Positions 26,540 through 35,153 of a DNA stretch of 59,448 nt are shown piece after piece. The first letter of the stretch is position 1; each line of letters starts with the position of its first letter. The stretch lies in NCBI GenBank assembly GCA_050186335.1, contig JBFWYO010000015.1, forward strand, positions 1-59,448, written 5' to 3'. A program made the translations under genes and the position numbers. The notes under the pieces are model-generated. The model was not told where the DNA came from. It searched no databases and saw only the letters and a list, made by a program, of their open reading frames with translations. Source of the DNA: JBFWYO01 sp050186335. GTDB lineage: Bacteria; Pseudomonadota; Alphaproteobacteria; Bin65.

Positions 26540-27613
26540 ATGTCTAATGTTGCGGCGGGTATTTCATCGCAAAACAACTCAGCGGTTCAAGCAAAGCCCA
26601 TGCGAACGGCCATCGTCGTCACCTCCATTCACGCGCCGAACGCATCGATGAGCGCCCTGGCCACAGGCGCACAGGGCGCCGGCTACGAGATGCTGATGAT
26701 CGGTGATGCAACCAGCCCGCGCGATTTCGCGCTGCCCGGCTGCCGCTTCGTCGGCCTGGACGAACAACGGCAAAGCGACCTCCGCTTCGCCCTTCAGTGT
26801 CCGGAACGGCACTACGCGCGCAAGAATATCGGCTACCTGATGGCCGCCGCCGCCGGTGCGGAACTCATCGTCGAAACCGACGACGACAATGCGCCGCTGC
26901 CCACGTTTTTTGCCGCGCGCGAACGCCGCGCCGAACGTTCCGTTGCGGCGCTGCCCGGCTGGCTCAACGTCTATCGGTATTTTACCGAGACCCTGATTTG
27001 GCCGCGCGGCTTGCCGCTCGATACGATCCATCGCGCGCTACCGCCGCGCAGCGCCCTGCCGCGCCGCACGCTCGACTGCCCGATTCAACAGGGCATGGCC
27101 GACGACGATCCCGACGTCGATGCGATCTTCCGGTTGCTGGTCAAGGCGACCACACGCTTTGCTGCCGCCGATCCGGTCGCGCTCGATGCCGGCACGTGGT
27201 GCCCGTTCAACAGCCAGAACACGGCGTGGTGGCGCGACGCGTTCGCACTGCTTTATCTGCCGGCCTATTGTTCGTTCCGCCTGACCGATATCTGGCGCAG
27301 CTTCGTGGCCCAACGCATCGCCTGGGAAAACGATTGGCACGTGTTGTTTCACGGCCCGACCGTGCGGCAGGCGCGCAACGAACACGATCTGATGCGCGAC
27401 TTCGCCGACGAAGTGCCGGGTTACCTTAATAACGAACGAATCCGTCGCACGCTGGAGGATCTTCCGCTCGCGCGGGGCGCGGGCGCAATGGCGGACAATC
27501 TTCGGCGCTGCTACGGCGCGATGGTGACGCTCGGGCTGATCGGCGCGGCCGAAATGCCGTTGCTCGATCTGTGGCTCGCCGATCTTGAATCCGCCGGTGC
27601 GCCGCATGGCTGA
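26540..27613 (+). CDS. STELLO/DUF288-like glycosyltransferase
   Basis: A 357-residue protein resembling the STELLO (DUF288) family of putative glycosyltransferases. The start of the domain is TAIVVTSIHAPNASM. It continues with HYARKNIGYLMAAAAGAELIVETDDDNAPL, in which the DDDN acidic cluster is the probable nucleotide-sugar/metal site. CPFNSQNTAWWRDAF and SFRLTDIWRSFVAQRI are further conserved-looking blocks. No signal peptide or membrane segment is seen. An alternative ATG at 26600 would remove a 20-residue non-conserved leader. It overlaps the downstream glycosyltransferase gene by eight bases, so the two are translated together. Confidence 0.75.
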   Translation: MSNVAAGISSQNNSAVQAKPMRTAIVVTSIHAPNASMSALATGAQGAGYEMLMIGDATSPRDFALPGCRFVGLDEQRQSDLRFALQCPERHYARKNIGYLMAAAAGAELIVETDDDNAPLPTFFAARERRAERSVAALPGWLNVYRYFTETLIWPRGLPLDTIHRALPPRSALPRRTLDCPIQQGMADDDPDVDAIFRLLVKATTRFAAADPVALDAGTWCPFNSQNTAWWRDAFALLYLPAYCSFRLTDIWRSFVAQRIAWENDWHVLFHGPTVRQARNEHDLMRDFADEVPGYLNNERIRRTLEDLPLARGAGAMADNLRRCYGAMVTLGLIGAAEMPLLDLWLADLESAGAPHG

Positions 27614-28328
27614 CGCCGATCCCGTGCCGGGCAGATCGAAATTGCGGCTCTCCTTATGCCTGCTGACCTGGAACGAGATCGACGGCTGCCGCCACGACGT
27701 GCCGGCCCTCCCGCTCGACGCGTTCGAGGAGGTCTATGCGATCGACGGCGGCAGCACCGACGGCACGGTGGAATATCTCCAGTCGCGCGGCATCGAAACG
27801 CTTCGGCAAGCCAAGCCCGGCTACAACCATGCCTATATCAGCGCCTTCGCGCGTTGCGCGACAGACGCGGTGGTGCTGTTCCATCCGAAGGGCAGCATCG
27901 CGCCGATCGTCGTGCGCCGGTTTCGCGCGGCGCTCGAAGCCGGAAATGACGTTGTCGTCGCCAGCCGCCTGATCCACGGTGCGCGCAACGAGGAGGACGA
28001 CCGGCTGCTGCGCCCGCGCAAATGGTTCGTGCTGGGCCTGGCGCTGTTGGCGGCGCTGCTGTGGCGCCGGCGCGGACCGGTGGTTTGGGACGTGCTGCAC
28101 GGGTGCCGCGCGGTGCGCCGGACCGCGTTCTTCGCGCTCGACCCGTTACCCGACGGATTGTCGATCGACCTTGAGATTGTCGTTCGCGGCTATCGCAAAG
28201 GCTACCGGATGGCGGAGTTTCCGGTCGAAGAACAACGCCGGCTCAGCGGCAAGACGCGGTTTCCCGCGCTGCGCACCGGCCGGCGCCTGATCGGCTACAT
28301 GCTGAAAGAACTGCGCCGCAAGGCGTAG
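27606..28328 (+). CDS. Family 2 glycosyltransferase, atypical (no DXD)
   Basis: A 240-residue GT-A-fold glycosyltransferase of the dolichol-phosphate-mannose-synthase type. The family start SLCLLTWNEIDG and the YAIDGGSTDGTVEYL strand are clear. Where most members carry a DXD motif (as in VVLLDAD) this one has VVLFHPKGSIAP, so the usual metal-binding acids are missing. A central hydrophobic segment WFVLGLALLAALLW (about residues 138-152) could touch the membrane. WDVLHGCRAVRR and EFPVEEQRRLSGKTRF follow. The start ATG lies inside the end of the upstream STELLO-like gene. It is convergent with the thiolase gene, 23 bases between stops. Confidence 0.85.
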   Translation: MADADPVPGRSKLRLSLCLLTWNEIDGCRHDVPALPLDAFEEVYAIDGGSTDGTVEYLQSRGIETLRQAKPGYNHAYISAFARCATDAVVLFHPKGSIAPIVVRRFRAALEAGNDVVVASRLIHGARNEEDDRLLRPRKWFVLGLALLAALLWRRRGPVVWDVLHGCRAVRRTAFFALDPLPDGLSIDLEIVVRGYRKGYRMAEFPVEEQRRLSGKTRFPALRTGRRLIGYMLKELRRKA

Positions 28329-28351
28329 GCTTGCCCGTCGGCGCTGTCGCC

Positions 28352-29572
28352 TCAATGCTTCTTGGCGTTGGTGACTTTCAGCACCACGGCCATGCCGGTA
28401 TCGCCCGCCGCGCAGCCGGTGAACAGGCCGTAGCCGCCGCCCTTCTGCACCAGCTCCTCGATCAACTCGATGATCAGGCGCATGCCGGTCGGCCCTTGCG
28501 GATGGCCATAGACCAGCGACGAGCCGAAATTGTTCATCTTCATGACGTCGTAGCCGGTTTCGCGCTGGAACACGATGTCGTTCACCACGAACGGATTGTG
28601 CGTCTTGATCGCGTCGATCTGCTGGAGCGACACGCCCGCCGATTCGAGCGCCTGCTTGGCCGCCGGCACCGGCGCGAACGGCATGTAGCCGGGCTTGGAA
28701 CGCGCCTGGCCGAACGACAGCATTTCGATTTTGACGTTGGGATCCTTCGACAGTTCGGCGGCGCGCGCGGCGCTGGTCAGGATAAGCGCCGCGTTGCCGT
28801 CGGCCGGATGGGTCTGCGTGCCGTAGGTGACCGTGCCGCCCGGCTGAACGGGTTTCAGCTTGGACAAGCCGTCGCGGGTCGTGTCGTGAATGCCTTCGTC
28901 GCCGCTCAGCGTGGCGACCGTCTTGGCGAACTTCGCGTCTGGAACCTGGAACGGCAGCGTCATATAGCGTTTCATGAACGCGTGATCATTGGCGCACGCA
29001 TCACGATACTGCTCGTACCGCCGCGCCGTGACGTCGTTCTGTTCCTCGGTCGAAATCTGCCAGTCGCGGGCGCAGTTTTCCGCCGTGGTGGTCGGCGGGT
29101 TGTTGGCGACCGGATCGTTGTTGAAGCCGTGCAGGATCCAGTTTTCCATGTCGGGCGCGCCGGCCATCGCCTTGGGATCGGGATAGATCAAGATCGGCGT
29201 GTTGGACGTGCGGTCGCAGGTGGCGACCATCGAAACCGTGGCGTCGCCCACTTCGATATCGTGCGCGGCCGATGCCAGCGAGCGTGCGCTGGTGGCGCAG
29301 GCCTGGGCGATCGACGCGCCGCTGACGGTCGGATTGCCGAGCATCGACATGAACCAAGGCAGGCCGAAGAACGCCTGCTTCTGCGGCACCGACAGGCCGA
29401 GCACGGCATGGTCGAACACCGACGGGTCGATCTTGCGTTCGGCCAGCGCCTGTTTGGCGACATGGGCGGCGAACTTGATCGAATGCAGGTGGGCAAAGCT
29501 TTGCTGCCAACGGCTGAACGGCGTGCTCCAGTAGGCGCCATAGGGCACGGCAACGTTCTTCAGCGCAGTCAT
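28352..29572 (-). CDS. Thiolase family protein (acetyl-CoA acetyltransferase-like)
   Basis: A 406-residue thiolase-fold protein likely to cleave or form a beta-ketoacyl-CoA. The nucleophilic Cys lies in SIAQACATSARSLAS (about residue 92). The His is in VYGHPQGPTGMR and the second Cys in FTGCAAGDTGMAVVL. The canonical NEAFA block is replaced by THNPFVVNDIVF, and CGGGG by CAAGD, as in divergent thiolases of catabolic clusters. It is the last gene of a minus-strand set MarR-HpaB-HpaC-thiolase, separated from HpaC by about 190 bases. In this setting it could do the final thiolytic step of an aromatic side chain or ring-cleavage product. Confidence 0.87.
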   Translation of the reverse strand: MTALKNVAVPYGAYWSTPFSRWQQSFAHLHSIKFAAHVAKQALAERKIDPSVFDHAVLGLSVPQKQAFFGLPWFMSMLGNPTVSGASIAQACATSARSLASAAHDIEVGDATVSMVATCDRTSNTPILIYPDPKAMAGAPDMENWILHGFNNDPVANNPPTTTAENCARDWQISTEEQNDVTARRYEQYRDACANDHAFMKRYMTLPFQVPDAKFAKTVATLSGDEGIHDTTRDGLSKLKPVQPGGTVTYGTQTHPADGNAALILTSAARAAELSKDPNVKIEMLSFGQARSKPGYMPFAPVPAAKQALESAGVSLQQIDAIKTHNPFVVNDIVFQRETGYDVMKMNNFGSSLVYGHPQGPTGMRLIIELIEELVQKGGGYGLFTGCAAGDTGMAVVLKVTNAKKH

Positions 29573-29758
29573 GACGGACTCCCTTTGTCTTTTGCTGACC
29601 GCCGCGCGCGAAAGCCGGGCGGTCGATCGATCCCGCCACTATAGCGGGCACGGCGAGCCCGCCAAACGGACAAAATAACGCGTGCCATGCGCAGGCGTAT
29701 GGGCCGGGATGCCGGCCTCGACGGTCGGCGCCGGGCTTTCCGGGGGCGGGCCCGCCGG

Positions 29759-30250
29759 TCAGGCCTTGGGCGCCAGGGAGGCGTAGCCGCCCCGGTAGTA
29801 AACCAGCGGATCGGCCGCCGCGTCGAAATACATGTCGAGCACCTGGCCGACGAAGATGACGTGATCGCCGCCGTCGTACCGCGCGTAGCTCTTGCACTCG
29901 AACCAGGCCATGGTCGACGGCAACAGCGGCGTGCCGAACTTGCCGTACTCGTGGTTGAGGTCGCGCCACTTGTCGTCGAGCGAGCGCGCGAAGCGATTGG
30001 ACATCTCGCGCTGCTCGGCGCTGAGCAGGTTAACCGCGTAATGCGGCGCCTGCTCGAAAATGGCCAGACTTTTGGCCGAACGGGCCAGGCTGAACAGGAC
30101 CAGCGGCGGGTCGAGCGAAACCGAATTGAAAGAGTTAACGGTCATGCCCACGGGGCTGCCGTCGGGCGCCCGCGAGGTCACCACCGTCACCCCGGTTACG
30201 AAACAGCCGAGCGCGGTTCGAAAGGCCCGTGCATCCCAGATCTCGGTCAT
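29759..30250 (-). CDS. Flavin reductase (HpaC-type small component)
   Basis: A 163-residue NAD(P)H:flavin reductase that supplies FADH2 to the partner hydroxylase. The FMN/FAD-binding pattern CFVTGVTVVTSRAPDG, GMTVNSFNSVSLDPPLVLFS and the conserved GDHVIFVGQV are all present. Its ATG overlaps the stop of the HpaB-like gene (ATGA), which is strong evidence for a two-component monooxygenase. Since the HpaB paralog at 8373 has no reductase of its own, this protein might serve both. Confidence 0.93.
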   Translation of the reverse strand: MTEIWDARAFRTALGCFVTGVTVVTSRAPDGSPVGMTVNSFNSVSLDPPLVLFSLARSAKSLAIFEQAPHYAVNLLSAEQREMSNRFARSLDDKWRDLNHEYGKFGTPLLPSTMAWFECKSYARYDGGDHVIFVGQVLDMYFDAAADPLVYYRGGYASLAPKA

Positions 30251-31743
30251 TGCTGCGCTTGTTCCCTCTTTCGCCGATCCAAATCGGCCGCGCTCGGAAT
30301 GTCGTAGCTCGCCATCAGATCGTCAACGATTTTGTGAAAGTACTTCCAGTCGGTCTCGCGGAAGCTGTGGTTCCGCACGATGAAGGAGGCGCCGGCATAG
30401 AACTTCTCGTATTGCTGCTGCCGGCCGGCGAACTCGGAGCCGACCATATCCCAGACGATCTTGAACAGCTTCATCCGGTCGACCGCCCCAAGCTGCGGGG
30501 TTTGCCAATACCTGGCGAAATCCTGGCTCAGCTTGGCATCGTGCATCACGTCGATCGAGGCCGGCATCTGGAACACGCCGCCGCCGGACAGCTCGCGCAA
30601 CTGGTCGATGATGGCGGAATAGCTCTCCGTGCACCAATTGAGCGCCGCGTACATCATGCGTCGGTTGAAAGTGAGATAGCCTTTCGGCCATTCCTCGGCG
30701 GCCTCGATCTGGCCATGGATCATGCCCGCGAGCATGGCTTCGAGCGCCGAGATGCGACCGAGCGTTTCGCGCACGACCGGCACTTCGTTGGCGCCCGTGG
30801 CCGCGGTGATCTTGCTGGCCAGGCCGAGGATCAATTGCAGCTTCGACCAGTAGCGCACGTTGGATTGATGGTTGCCGTAGCAATGCGCGGGCGTCTCGAT
30901 GTAGATCGCGCGCGCCTTGATCGCATCGTCCATCACGAACACGCGCTCCCAAGGCACCTTGACGTTGTCGCACATGACCATCGAATCGGTCTCGTCGAAC
31001 CGCCAGGCGAGCGGATGATCGAACGCATTGCGCGTCGGCCATTCGAGGGACTGCCGCGACCACAGCGACAGGCCGGGCGTGTTGACCGGGATCGCGCAGG
31101 TGACCGCCTGCTTGACCTGATCGGGCGCCAACGGCAGCAGGTTGCCGATCCAGATCTCGTCGCAGAACACCGCCGAGGTCGCCAGCATCTTCATGCCGCT
31201 GATGACGATGCCGTCATCCTTCTCGGCCACCACTTGAAGCGTCGGCACCGGAATATTCTGCTTCACGTAAAATTCCGGATTGCGCGCGGCTTGCGGCGGC
31301 AGCACCGCATAGGTCGAAAAAATGTCCCGCCGCTTGCAGAACTCGTAATATTTGCTGAGATTGGCGCCGAATTTGTACTTGTCGGTATCGAATGCCGCCG
31401 GATTGGTCGCCATGCCGGTGACGAAGCCGGAGACATGGTCCGGCGAGCGGCCCATCATGCCGTGCGTGAGGTCCGCCAGCGCCTTATGACAGTTCATGCG
31501 CTTGCGCAGATCGTCCCTGGTCTTGGCCTGCAAGTACCAGGTCGAATAGCGCTCGCCGTTCTCCTCGAACGAATAGGTATCGAGGTTCGCCGGGTCGCGC
31601 TTGGCGTCGTACATGTTCGCGACCGTGTGCGCCGCGTTCTTGAACGCCGGGTGCGACGTCACGTCGGTGACTTTTTCGCGGCCGATATAAACCGTGCGAC
31701 CGTCGCGCAGGCCTTCGAGATGTTCCTTGCCGGATTTCAGCAT
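30247..31743 (-). CDS. HpaB-family flavin-dependent monooxygenase, large component
   Basis: A 498-residue FADH2-using phenol hydroxylase of the 4-hydroxyphenylacetate 3-monooxygenase family. It begins MLKSGKEHLEGLRDGRTVY, carries GMMGRSPDHVSGFVTGM, LSKYYEFCKRRD and CDNVKVPWERVFVMDD, and ends with GSEFAGRQQQYEKFY. It is paralogous to the protein at 8373-9842. It overlaps the flavin reductase gene by four bases and follows a MarR gene by 27 bases. The likely product is a catechol or hydroquinone from a phenolic substrate, which fits the glutathionyl-hydroquinone reductase at 33763. The actual substrate is unknown. Confidence 0.92.
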   Translation of the reverse strand: MLKSGKEHLEGLRDGRTVYIGREKVTDVTSHPAFKNAAHTVANMYDAKRDPANLDTYSFEENGERYSTWYLQAKTRDDLRKRMNCHKALADLTHGMMGRSPDHVSGFVTGMATNPAAFDTDKYKFGANLSKYYEFCKRRDIFSTYAVLPPQAARNPEFYVKQNIPVPTLQVVAEKDDGIVISGMKMLATSAVFCDEIWIGNLLPLAPDQVKQAVTCAIPVNTPGLSLWSRQSLEWPTRNAFDHPLAWRFDETDSMVMCDNVKVPWERVFVMDDAIKARAIYIETPAHCYGNHQSNVRYWSKLQLILGLASKITAATGANEVPVVRETLGRISALEAMLAGMIHGQIEAAEEWPKGYLTFNRRMMYAALNWCTESYSAIIDQLRELSGGGVFQMPASIDVMHDAKLSQDFARYWQTPQLGAVDRMKLFKIVWDMVGSEFAGRQQQYEKFYAGASFIVRNHSFRETDWKYFHKIVDDLMASYDIPSAADLDRRKREQAQQ

Positions 31744-31770
31744 GCCTCGTTCTCCCCTGGGATTCGCCGG

Positions 31771-32412
31771 TTAGAGCCGCGCCGGACCATATTGCCGTGC
31801 TTTGGCTGCGCGCTTGCGCTGTTGATGATGAGTCTCGATGTAATCGACCGCGGCTTCAGTCGAGGCGATGAACTTGCCGATGAATTCGGCCATGACGGAA
31901 AAATCGTGCCGCGACAGATCGCGGAACAGGATGTCATTGACCGCCTGGCGGAACGGCGCCAGCAACGCAAGGCCCGCGCGCCCCTTCTCGGTCACCGATA
32001 CCAGCACGCCGCGGCCGTCGTTCGGATTGGCGCGCTTCGCCAGCAGGCCGGCGCGCACCAGCTTGCCGACTTCGGTCGTCACATGCGACGAGGCGACGTG
32101 CAGGTAGTCGGCCAAGGTACGAATGCCGATGCCCTCGCCGGCTGCATGATGCGCCGTTGCGATGAGCACGAAATACTGCGCGCCGGTGATGCCGATTTCC
32201 CGGCCGAACGCTTCGCGTATGCCGCCGAACCGCGCGCCGGCCGTGAACAGCCCGTAAATCATTTCGCGGAAGCGATCGTCGCGGCCGGCATCCAGCAGGG
32301 CCGGGCGCGAGACGCTGAGCGGCGGCGCATACGCGAGCGCGCCCGCGGGGCTGTCCCGCGGCTGTTCCGCCTTGTCGGTCGCGGCCCTGGATTGAGAAGC
32401 CTGTTTGACCAT
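31771..32412 (-). CDS. MarR family transcriptional regulator
   Basis: A 213-residue winged-helix regulator with a non-conserved N-terminal leader of about 45 residues. The MarR core reads ITGAQYFVLIATAHH, then the recognition region LADYLHVASSHVTTEVGKL and the wing DGRGVLVSVTEKGR. It is the first gene of the set that continues with HpaB, HpaC and thiolase. An imperfect palindrome (32428-32455) lies 16 bases before its start, so repression of itself and the hydroxylase genes, relieved by a phenolic ligand, is likely. It is closely similar in the recognition helix to the MarR at 39915. Confidence 0.9.
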   Translation of the reverse strand: MVKQASQSRAATDKAEQPRDSPAGALAYAPPLSVSRPALLDAGRDDRFREMIYGLFTAGARFGGIREAFGREIGITGAQYFVLIATAHHAAGEGIGIRTLADYLHVASSHVTTEVGKLVRAGLLAKRANPNDGRGVLVSVTEKGRAGLALLAPFRQAVNDILFRDLSRHDFSVMAEFIGKFIASTEAAVDYIETHHQQRKRAAKARQYGPARL

Positions 32413-32427
32413 CGCTCGAGATATTTT

Positions 32428-32455
32428 GATAATAAACTTACATAAGTATCATATC
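32428..32455. promoter_or_regulatory. Imperfect palindrome, candidate MarR operator
   Basis: The left arm GATAATAAACTTA and the complement of the right arm TAAGTATCATATC agree at 10 of 13 positions around a CA centre; the core ACTTACATAAGT is nearly symmetric. It lies just before the MarR gene start at 32412 in AT-rich sequence. The position and size fit a MarR dimer site. Confidence 0.6.
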
Positions 32456-32773
32456 TATTTTTGTTCGTTTGACAAGTCGCATTGGCGAACCGTTTAGCAA
32501 TAATGACCCGGCTGCTCGCAGATCCAGCCTCGACAGGTGGTTAACGCCATGCCGGGAACTCGCGTTAAGCTGAGTTTTGTGAGAATATCAAATGATTCTG
32601 CGGTTTTTCCCGAATTCGGTTGGCCTTCACAACCCCGGATATACTTAACCAACGTTAATGTTTAGGGGGTTTTGACAGCCAAATATAGGGTTATTGACGC
32701 CATTATTTTAATACTCTCTTGACTATTTCCGCACCATATGCCGTTCTTTCGCCATCGTGTGGGGTGAAAAATC
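32456..32773. other. AT-rich divergent intergenic region without a gene
   Basis: About 320 bases between the MarR operator and the GlxA-type gene hold no coding frame. The part from 32570 to 32740 is clearly richer in A and T than the genes and contains TTGACA and TTGACG boxes, but no matching -10 box at the right distance was found. It probably holds the promoter of the rightward regulator gene. Confidence 0.45.
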
Positions 32774-33766
32774 ATGGCGACAATCGCGATACCATTATTC
32801 CGCAGCAACACGGCCATTGGCATTGTTGGCCCGATGGACGTGTTTACGCAGATTTGCGGCGTGCTCCCGATGTTGGAACTGGCACCCGCGCATTATCGAC
32901 CGATCGAGATTCGATTGGTCGGCCTCAACCGCGGTTCGGTGCGATACGACAACGGCGTGCTGCTCGAGCCCCACGACACGGTGACCGATTCGCCGATTCC
33001 GGACATCGTACTGGCGCCGCCGATCGACCACGATGTCGGCCGCTCGATCCAGGAAAATTATGCGTTCATCCCCTGGCTGCAGCGCTGCGGCAGCGCCGGC
33101 AGCATCCTGACCTCGCCGTGCACGGGCTCGTTCATGCTGGCCGAGGCCGGCTTGCTGGACGGGCGCGCCGCCACCACCCATTGGTTTCTGACCGACGAAT
33201 TCCACCGTCGCTATCCCGCCGTGCGGCTCAAGGGCGATCGCATTCTGGTCGAAGACGGCAGCGTGATCACCGCGGGCGGCGCAACATCGTTCCTCAATCT
33301 CTGCCTCTATATCGTGGAAAAACAGTACGGGCCGGAAGCCGCCGTCGCGGCATCCAAGGTCATGCTGGTCGATATCGATAAGACCTCGCAGCTACCCTAC
33401 AGTTTCTTCCGGGCCGCCCCGCAGCAGCACGACGACAAGATCGCCCGCGTGCAGGAATTCCTCGGCCGGTCGTACGGCCGCACCGTGACGCTGAACGAGA
33501 TGGCCGAACTGGCCGGCATGAGCGCACGCAACTTCTTGCGCCGCTTCAAGCAGACCACGGGAATTTCACCGAACGGCTATCTGCAAAAAGTGCGCATCGA
33601 ATCAGCCAAGCACATGCTCGAGCAATCGCGCCTGTCGGTCGACGAGATCCGCCACAAGGTCGGCTACGAAGACGCGCGTTCGTTCCGCAGGCTGTTCAAG
33701 CGGCACACCGGTCTGACGCCGACCGATTTCCGCGCCAAGTTCAAGCCGGTCAATCCGGGGCGCTAG
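32774..33766 (+). CDS. GlxA-type AraC family transcriptional regulator (DJ-1/PfpI plus AraC HTH)
   Basis: A 330-residue regulator with an N-terminal DJ-1/PfpI (glutamine amidotransferase-like) sensor domain and a C-terminal AraC DNA-binding domain. The nucleophile elbow reads TSPCTGSFMLAEAGLL, with a Cys at the usual reactive position, and HW follows in ATTHWFLTDEF. The two HTH motifs lie in LNEMAELAGMSARNFLRRF and VDEIRHKVGYEDARSFRRLF, and the family end PTDFRAKF is present. It is the only plus-strand gene between two minus-strand catabolic sets. Its stop shares the bases CTAG with the stop of the convergent hydroquinone reductase gene. Confidence 0.93.
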   Translation: MATIAIPLFRSNTAIGIVGPMDVFTQICGVLPMLELAPAHYRPIEIRLVGLNRGSVRYDNGVLLEPHDTVTDSPIPDIVLAPPIDHDVGRSIQENYAFIPWLQRCGSAGSILTSPCTGSFMLAEAGLLDGRAATTHWFLTDEFHRRYPAVRLKGDRILVEDGSVITAGGATSFLNLCLYIVEKQYGPEAAVAASKVMLVDIDKTSQLPYSFFRAAPQQHDDKIARVQEFLGRSYGRTVTLNEMAELAGMSARNFLRRFKQTTGISPNGYLQKVRIESAKHMLEQSRLSVDEIRHKVGYEDARSFRRLFKRHTGLTPTDFRAKFKPVNPGR

Positions 33767-34746
33767 GCCGCCTTCAGCCGTTCGCGGCGATGCGGTGACG
33801 TAAAGTCGACGATCGGGCCGATGGGCACGATGCCGGACGGGTTGCGCTCGCGGTTACCATAATAACCGAGCTTGAAGTAATCGACATTGACCGATTCGGC
33901 GATGCCGGGCATCTGGAACAGCTCGCGCGTATAGGCCGAAAGATTCGGGTACTCGACCAGCCGGCGAAGATTACATTTCATCACGCCGTTGTAGCAAGCA
34001 TCGAACCGCACCAGCGTCGGGAACAGGCGCCAGTCGGCCTCGGTCAACCGGTCGCCGCACAAATAACGATTTGTCGCCAAGTGCGCCTCGATCGCATCGA
34101 GGGTCGCGAACAAGGCCAGCACCGCCTCCTCGTGGGCCTGCTGCGACGCGGCATTGCCGGCGCGATAGACCCCGTTGTTCAGCGTCTTGTAGATCCGCTC
34201 GTTCCACGCATCAATCTCGGCGCGCAAATCCGACGGATAATAATCCTTGGTGTCGCCGGTCAGCCGGTTGAACGCCGCATTGAACATGCGGATGATTTCG
34301 GACGATTCGTTGTTCACGATCGTCTTGCGCTGCTTGTCCCACAGCACCGGCACCGTCACGCGCCCCGTGTAGTCCGGTTTCGCGTGGGTGTAGATTTCGT
34401 GCATATAGCGCGCATTGAACAGGTGATCGCGGAATTCCGCCTGGTCGGGCGCGAACTCCCAGCCCTTATCCTCGCGCCACGGCGCGCAGACCGACATCGA
34501 GACGATGCCGTCGAGTTTCTTGAGCGTGCGAAAAATCCGCGTCCGATGCGCCCACGGGCAGACAATGGCGATATAGAGATGGTAACGGCCGGCTTCGGCC
34601 GCGAACCCGCCCTCGCCGCTCGGGCCCGCAGCGCCGTCCGGCGTGATCCAATGACGAAACTGCGACGGCACGCGGATGAACGAGCCGGTCGCATCACGCG
34701 GATACACCTCGTCGACCTGCCATTGTCCGTTGACCAGAATGCCCAT
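33763..34746 (-). CDS. Glutathionyl-hydroquinone reductase (GST superfamily, YqjG/PcpF type)
   Basis: A 327-residue Xi-class glutathione transferase that reduces glutathionyl-hydroquinones back to hydroquinones with a second glutathione. The catalytic Cys sits in the diagnostic IVCPWAHRTRIFRTLKKL (about residue 63). NNESSEIIRMF and the C-terminal helical domain with DRLTEADWRLFPTLVRFD are also typical. It starts directly after the stop of the small upstream gene (TAGATG), with GGAGG inside that gene's end, so translation is coupled. Its presence suggests that quinones or hydroquinones arise in the pathway encoded upstream. Confidence 0.94.
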   Translation of the reverse strand: MGILVNGQWQVDEVYPRDATGSFIRVPSQFRHWITPDGAAGPSGEGGFAAEAGRYHLYIAIVCPWAHRTRIFRTLKKLDGIVSMSVCAPWREDKGWEFAPDQAEFRDHLFNARYMHEIYTHAKPDYTGRVTVPVLWDKQRKTIVNNESSEIIRMFNAAFNRLTGDTKDYYPSDLRAEIDAWNERIYKTLNNGVYRAGNAASQQAHEEAVLALFATLDAIEAHLATNRYLCGDRLTEADWRLFPTLVRFDACYNGVMKCNLRRLVEYPNLSAYTRELFQMPGIAESVNVDYFKLGYYGNRERNPSGIVPIGPIVDFTSPHRRERLKAA

Positions 34747-35109
34747 CTATTCCTCCAATCCCGACACTTGGCCCTTGGCAAGGCACCAGGCTTCTCTCAG
34801 TTCTAGTATGCAGCGGGCGACAGTTTTCAGTTCCGCGCGAGACAGTCGACTGAAAGAAAAATATGTGTGCCCATCATTCACGATTACGCGTGCCCTCAGC
34901 CTCGCTTGACGTACAAAATCCAGACGCTCCTGAAGATGTAGCGGGACATCCGCCGCCTGCAAAGGAACCAACGGCAAAGTGGCGCGGTCGATCCGCCTGT
35001 AGAAGGCGTCGGAAGAAAAATATATCGCCTCAACAGCTTGGCGTAGCCGTTCCCCGATCGACGAGTCGTCTGCAAAGTCGGTCAGCGAACGAGACGCCAC
35101 GTTTGACAT
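34747..35109 (-). CDS. Hypothetical protein, translationally coupled to the hydroquinone reductase
   Basis: I do not recognise this 120-residue protein. It is soluble-looking, with a helical N-terminal part (IGERLRQAVEAIYFSSDAFY), a middle that could form strands (RARVIVNDGHTYFSFSRLS) and a C-terminal helix with two Cys (VARCILELREAWCLAKG). The ATG at 35109 has GAGGCGAGGG just upstream, and its TAG touches the next gene's ATG. It lies 44 bases after the amidase stop, so it belongs to the same operon. Good codon composition and the exact junction argue that it is real. Function unknown. Confidence 0.7.
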   Translation of the reverse strand: MSNVASRSLTDFADDSSIGERLRQAVEAIYFSSDAFYRRIDRATLPLVPLQAADVPLHLQERLDFVRQARLRARVIVNDGHTYFSFSRLSRAELKTVARCILELREAWCLAKGQVSGLEE

Positions 35110-35153
35110 ATCGCCCTCGCCTCGAACAAAAACTTGATGACAAGATTCGTCAT

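Noticed and set aside
30229..32445. Long open frame on the plus strand opposite the HpaB/MarR genes
   Set aside because: It is antisense to two well-supported genes, has no family similarity and is rich in Arg, His and Asp as expected for a shadow frame in GC-rich DNA.
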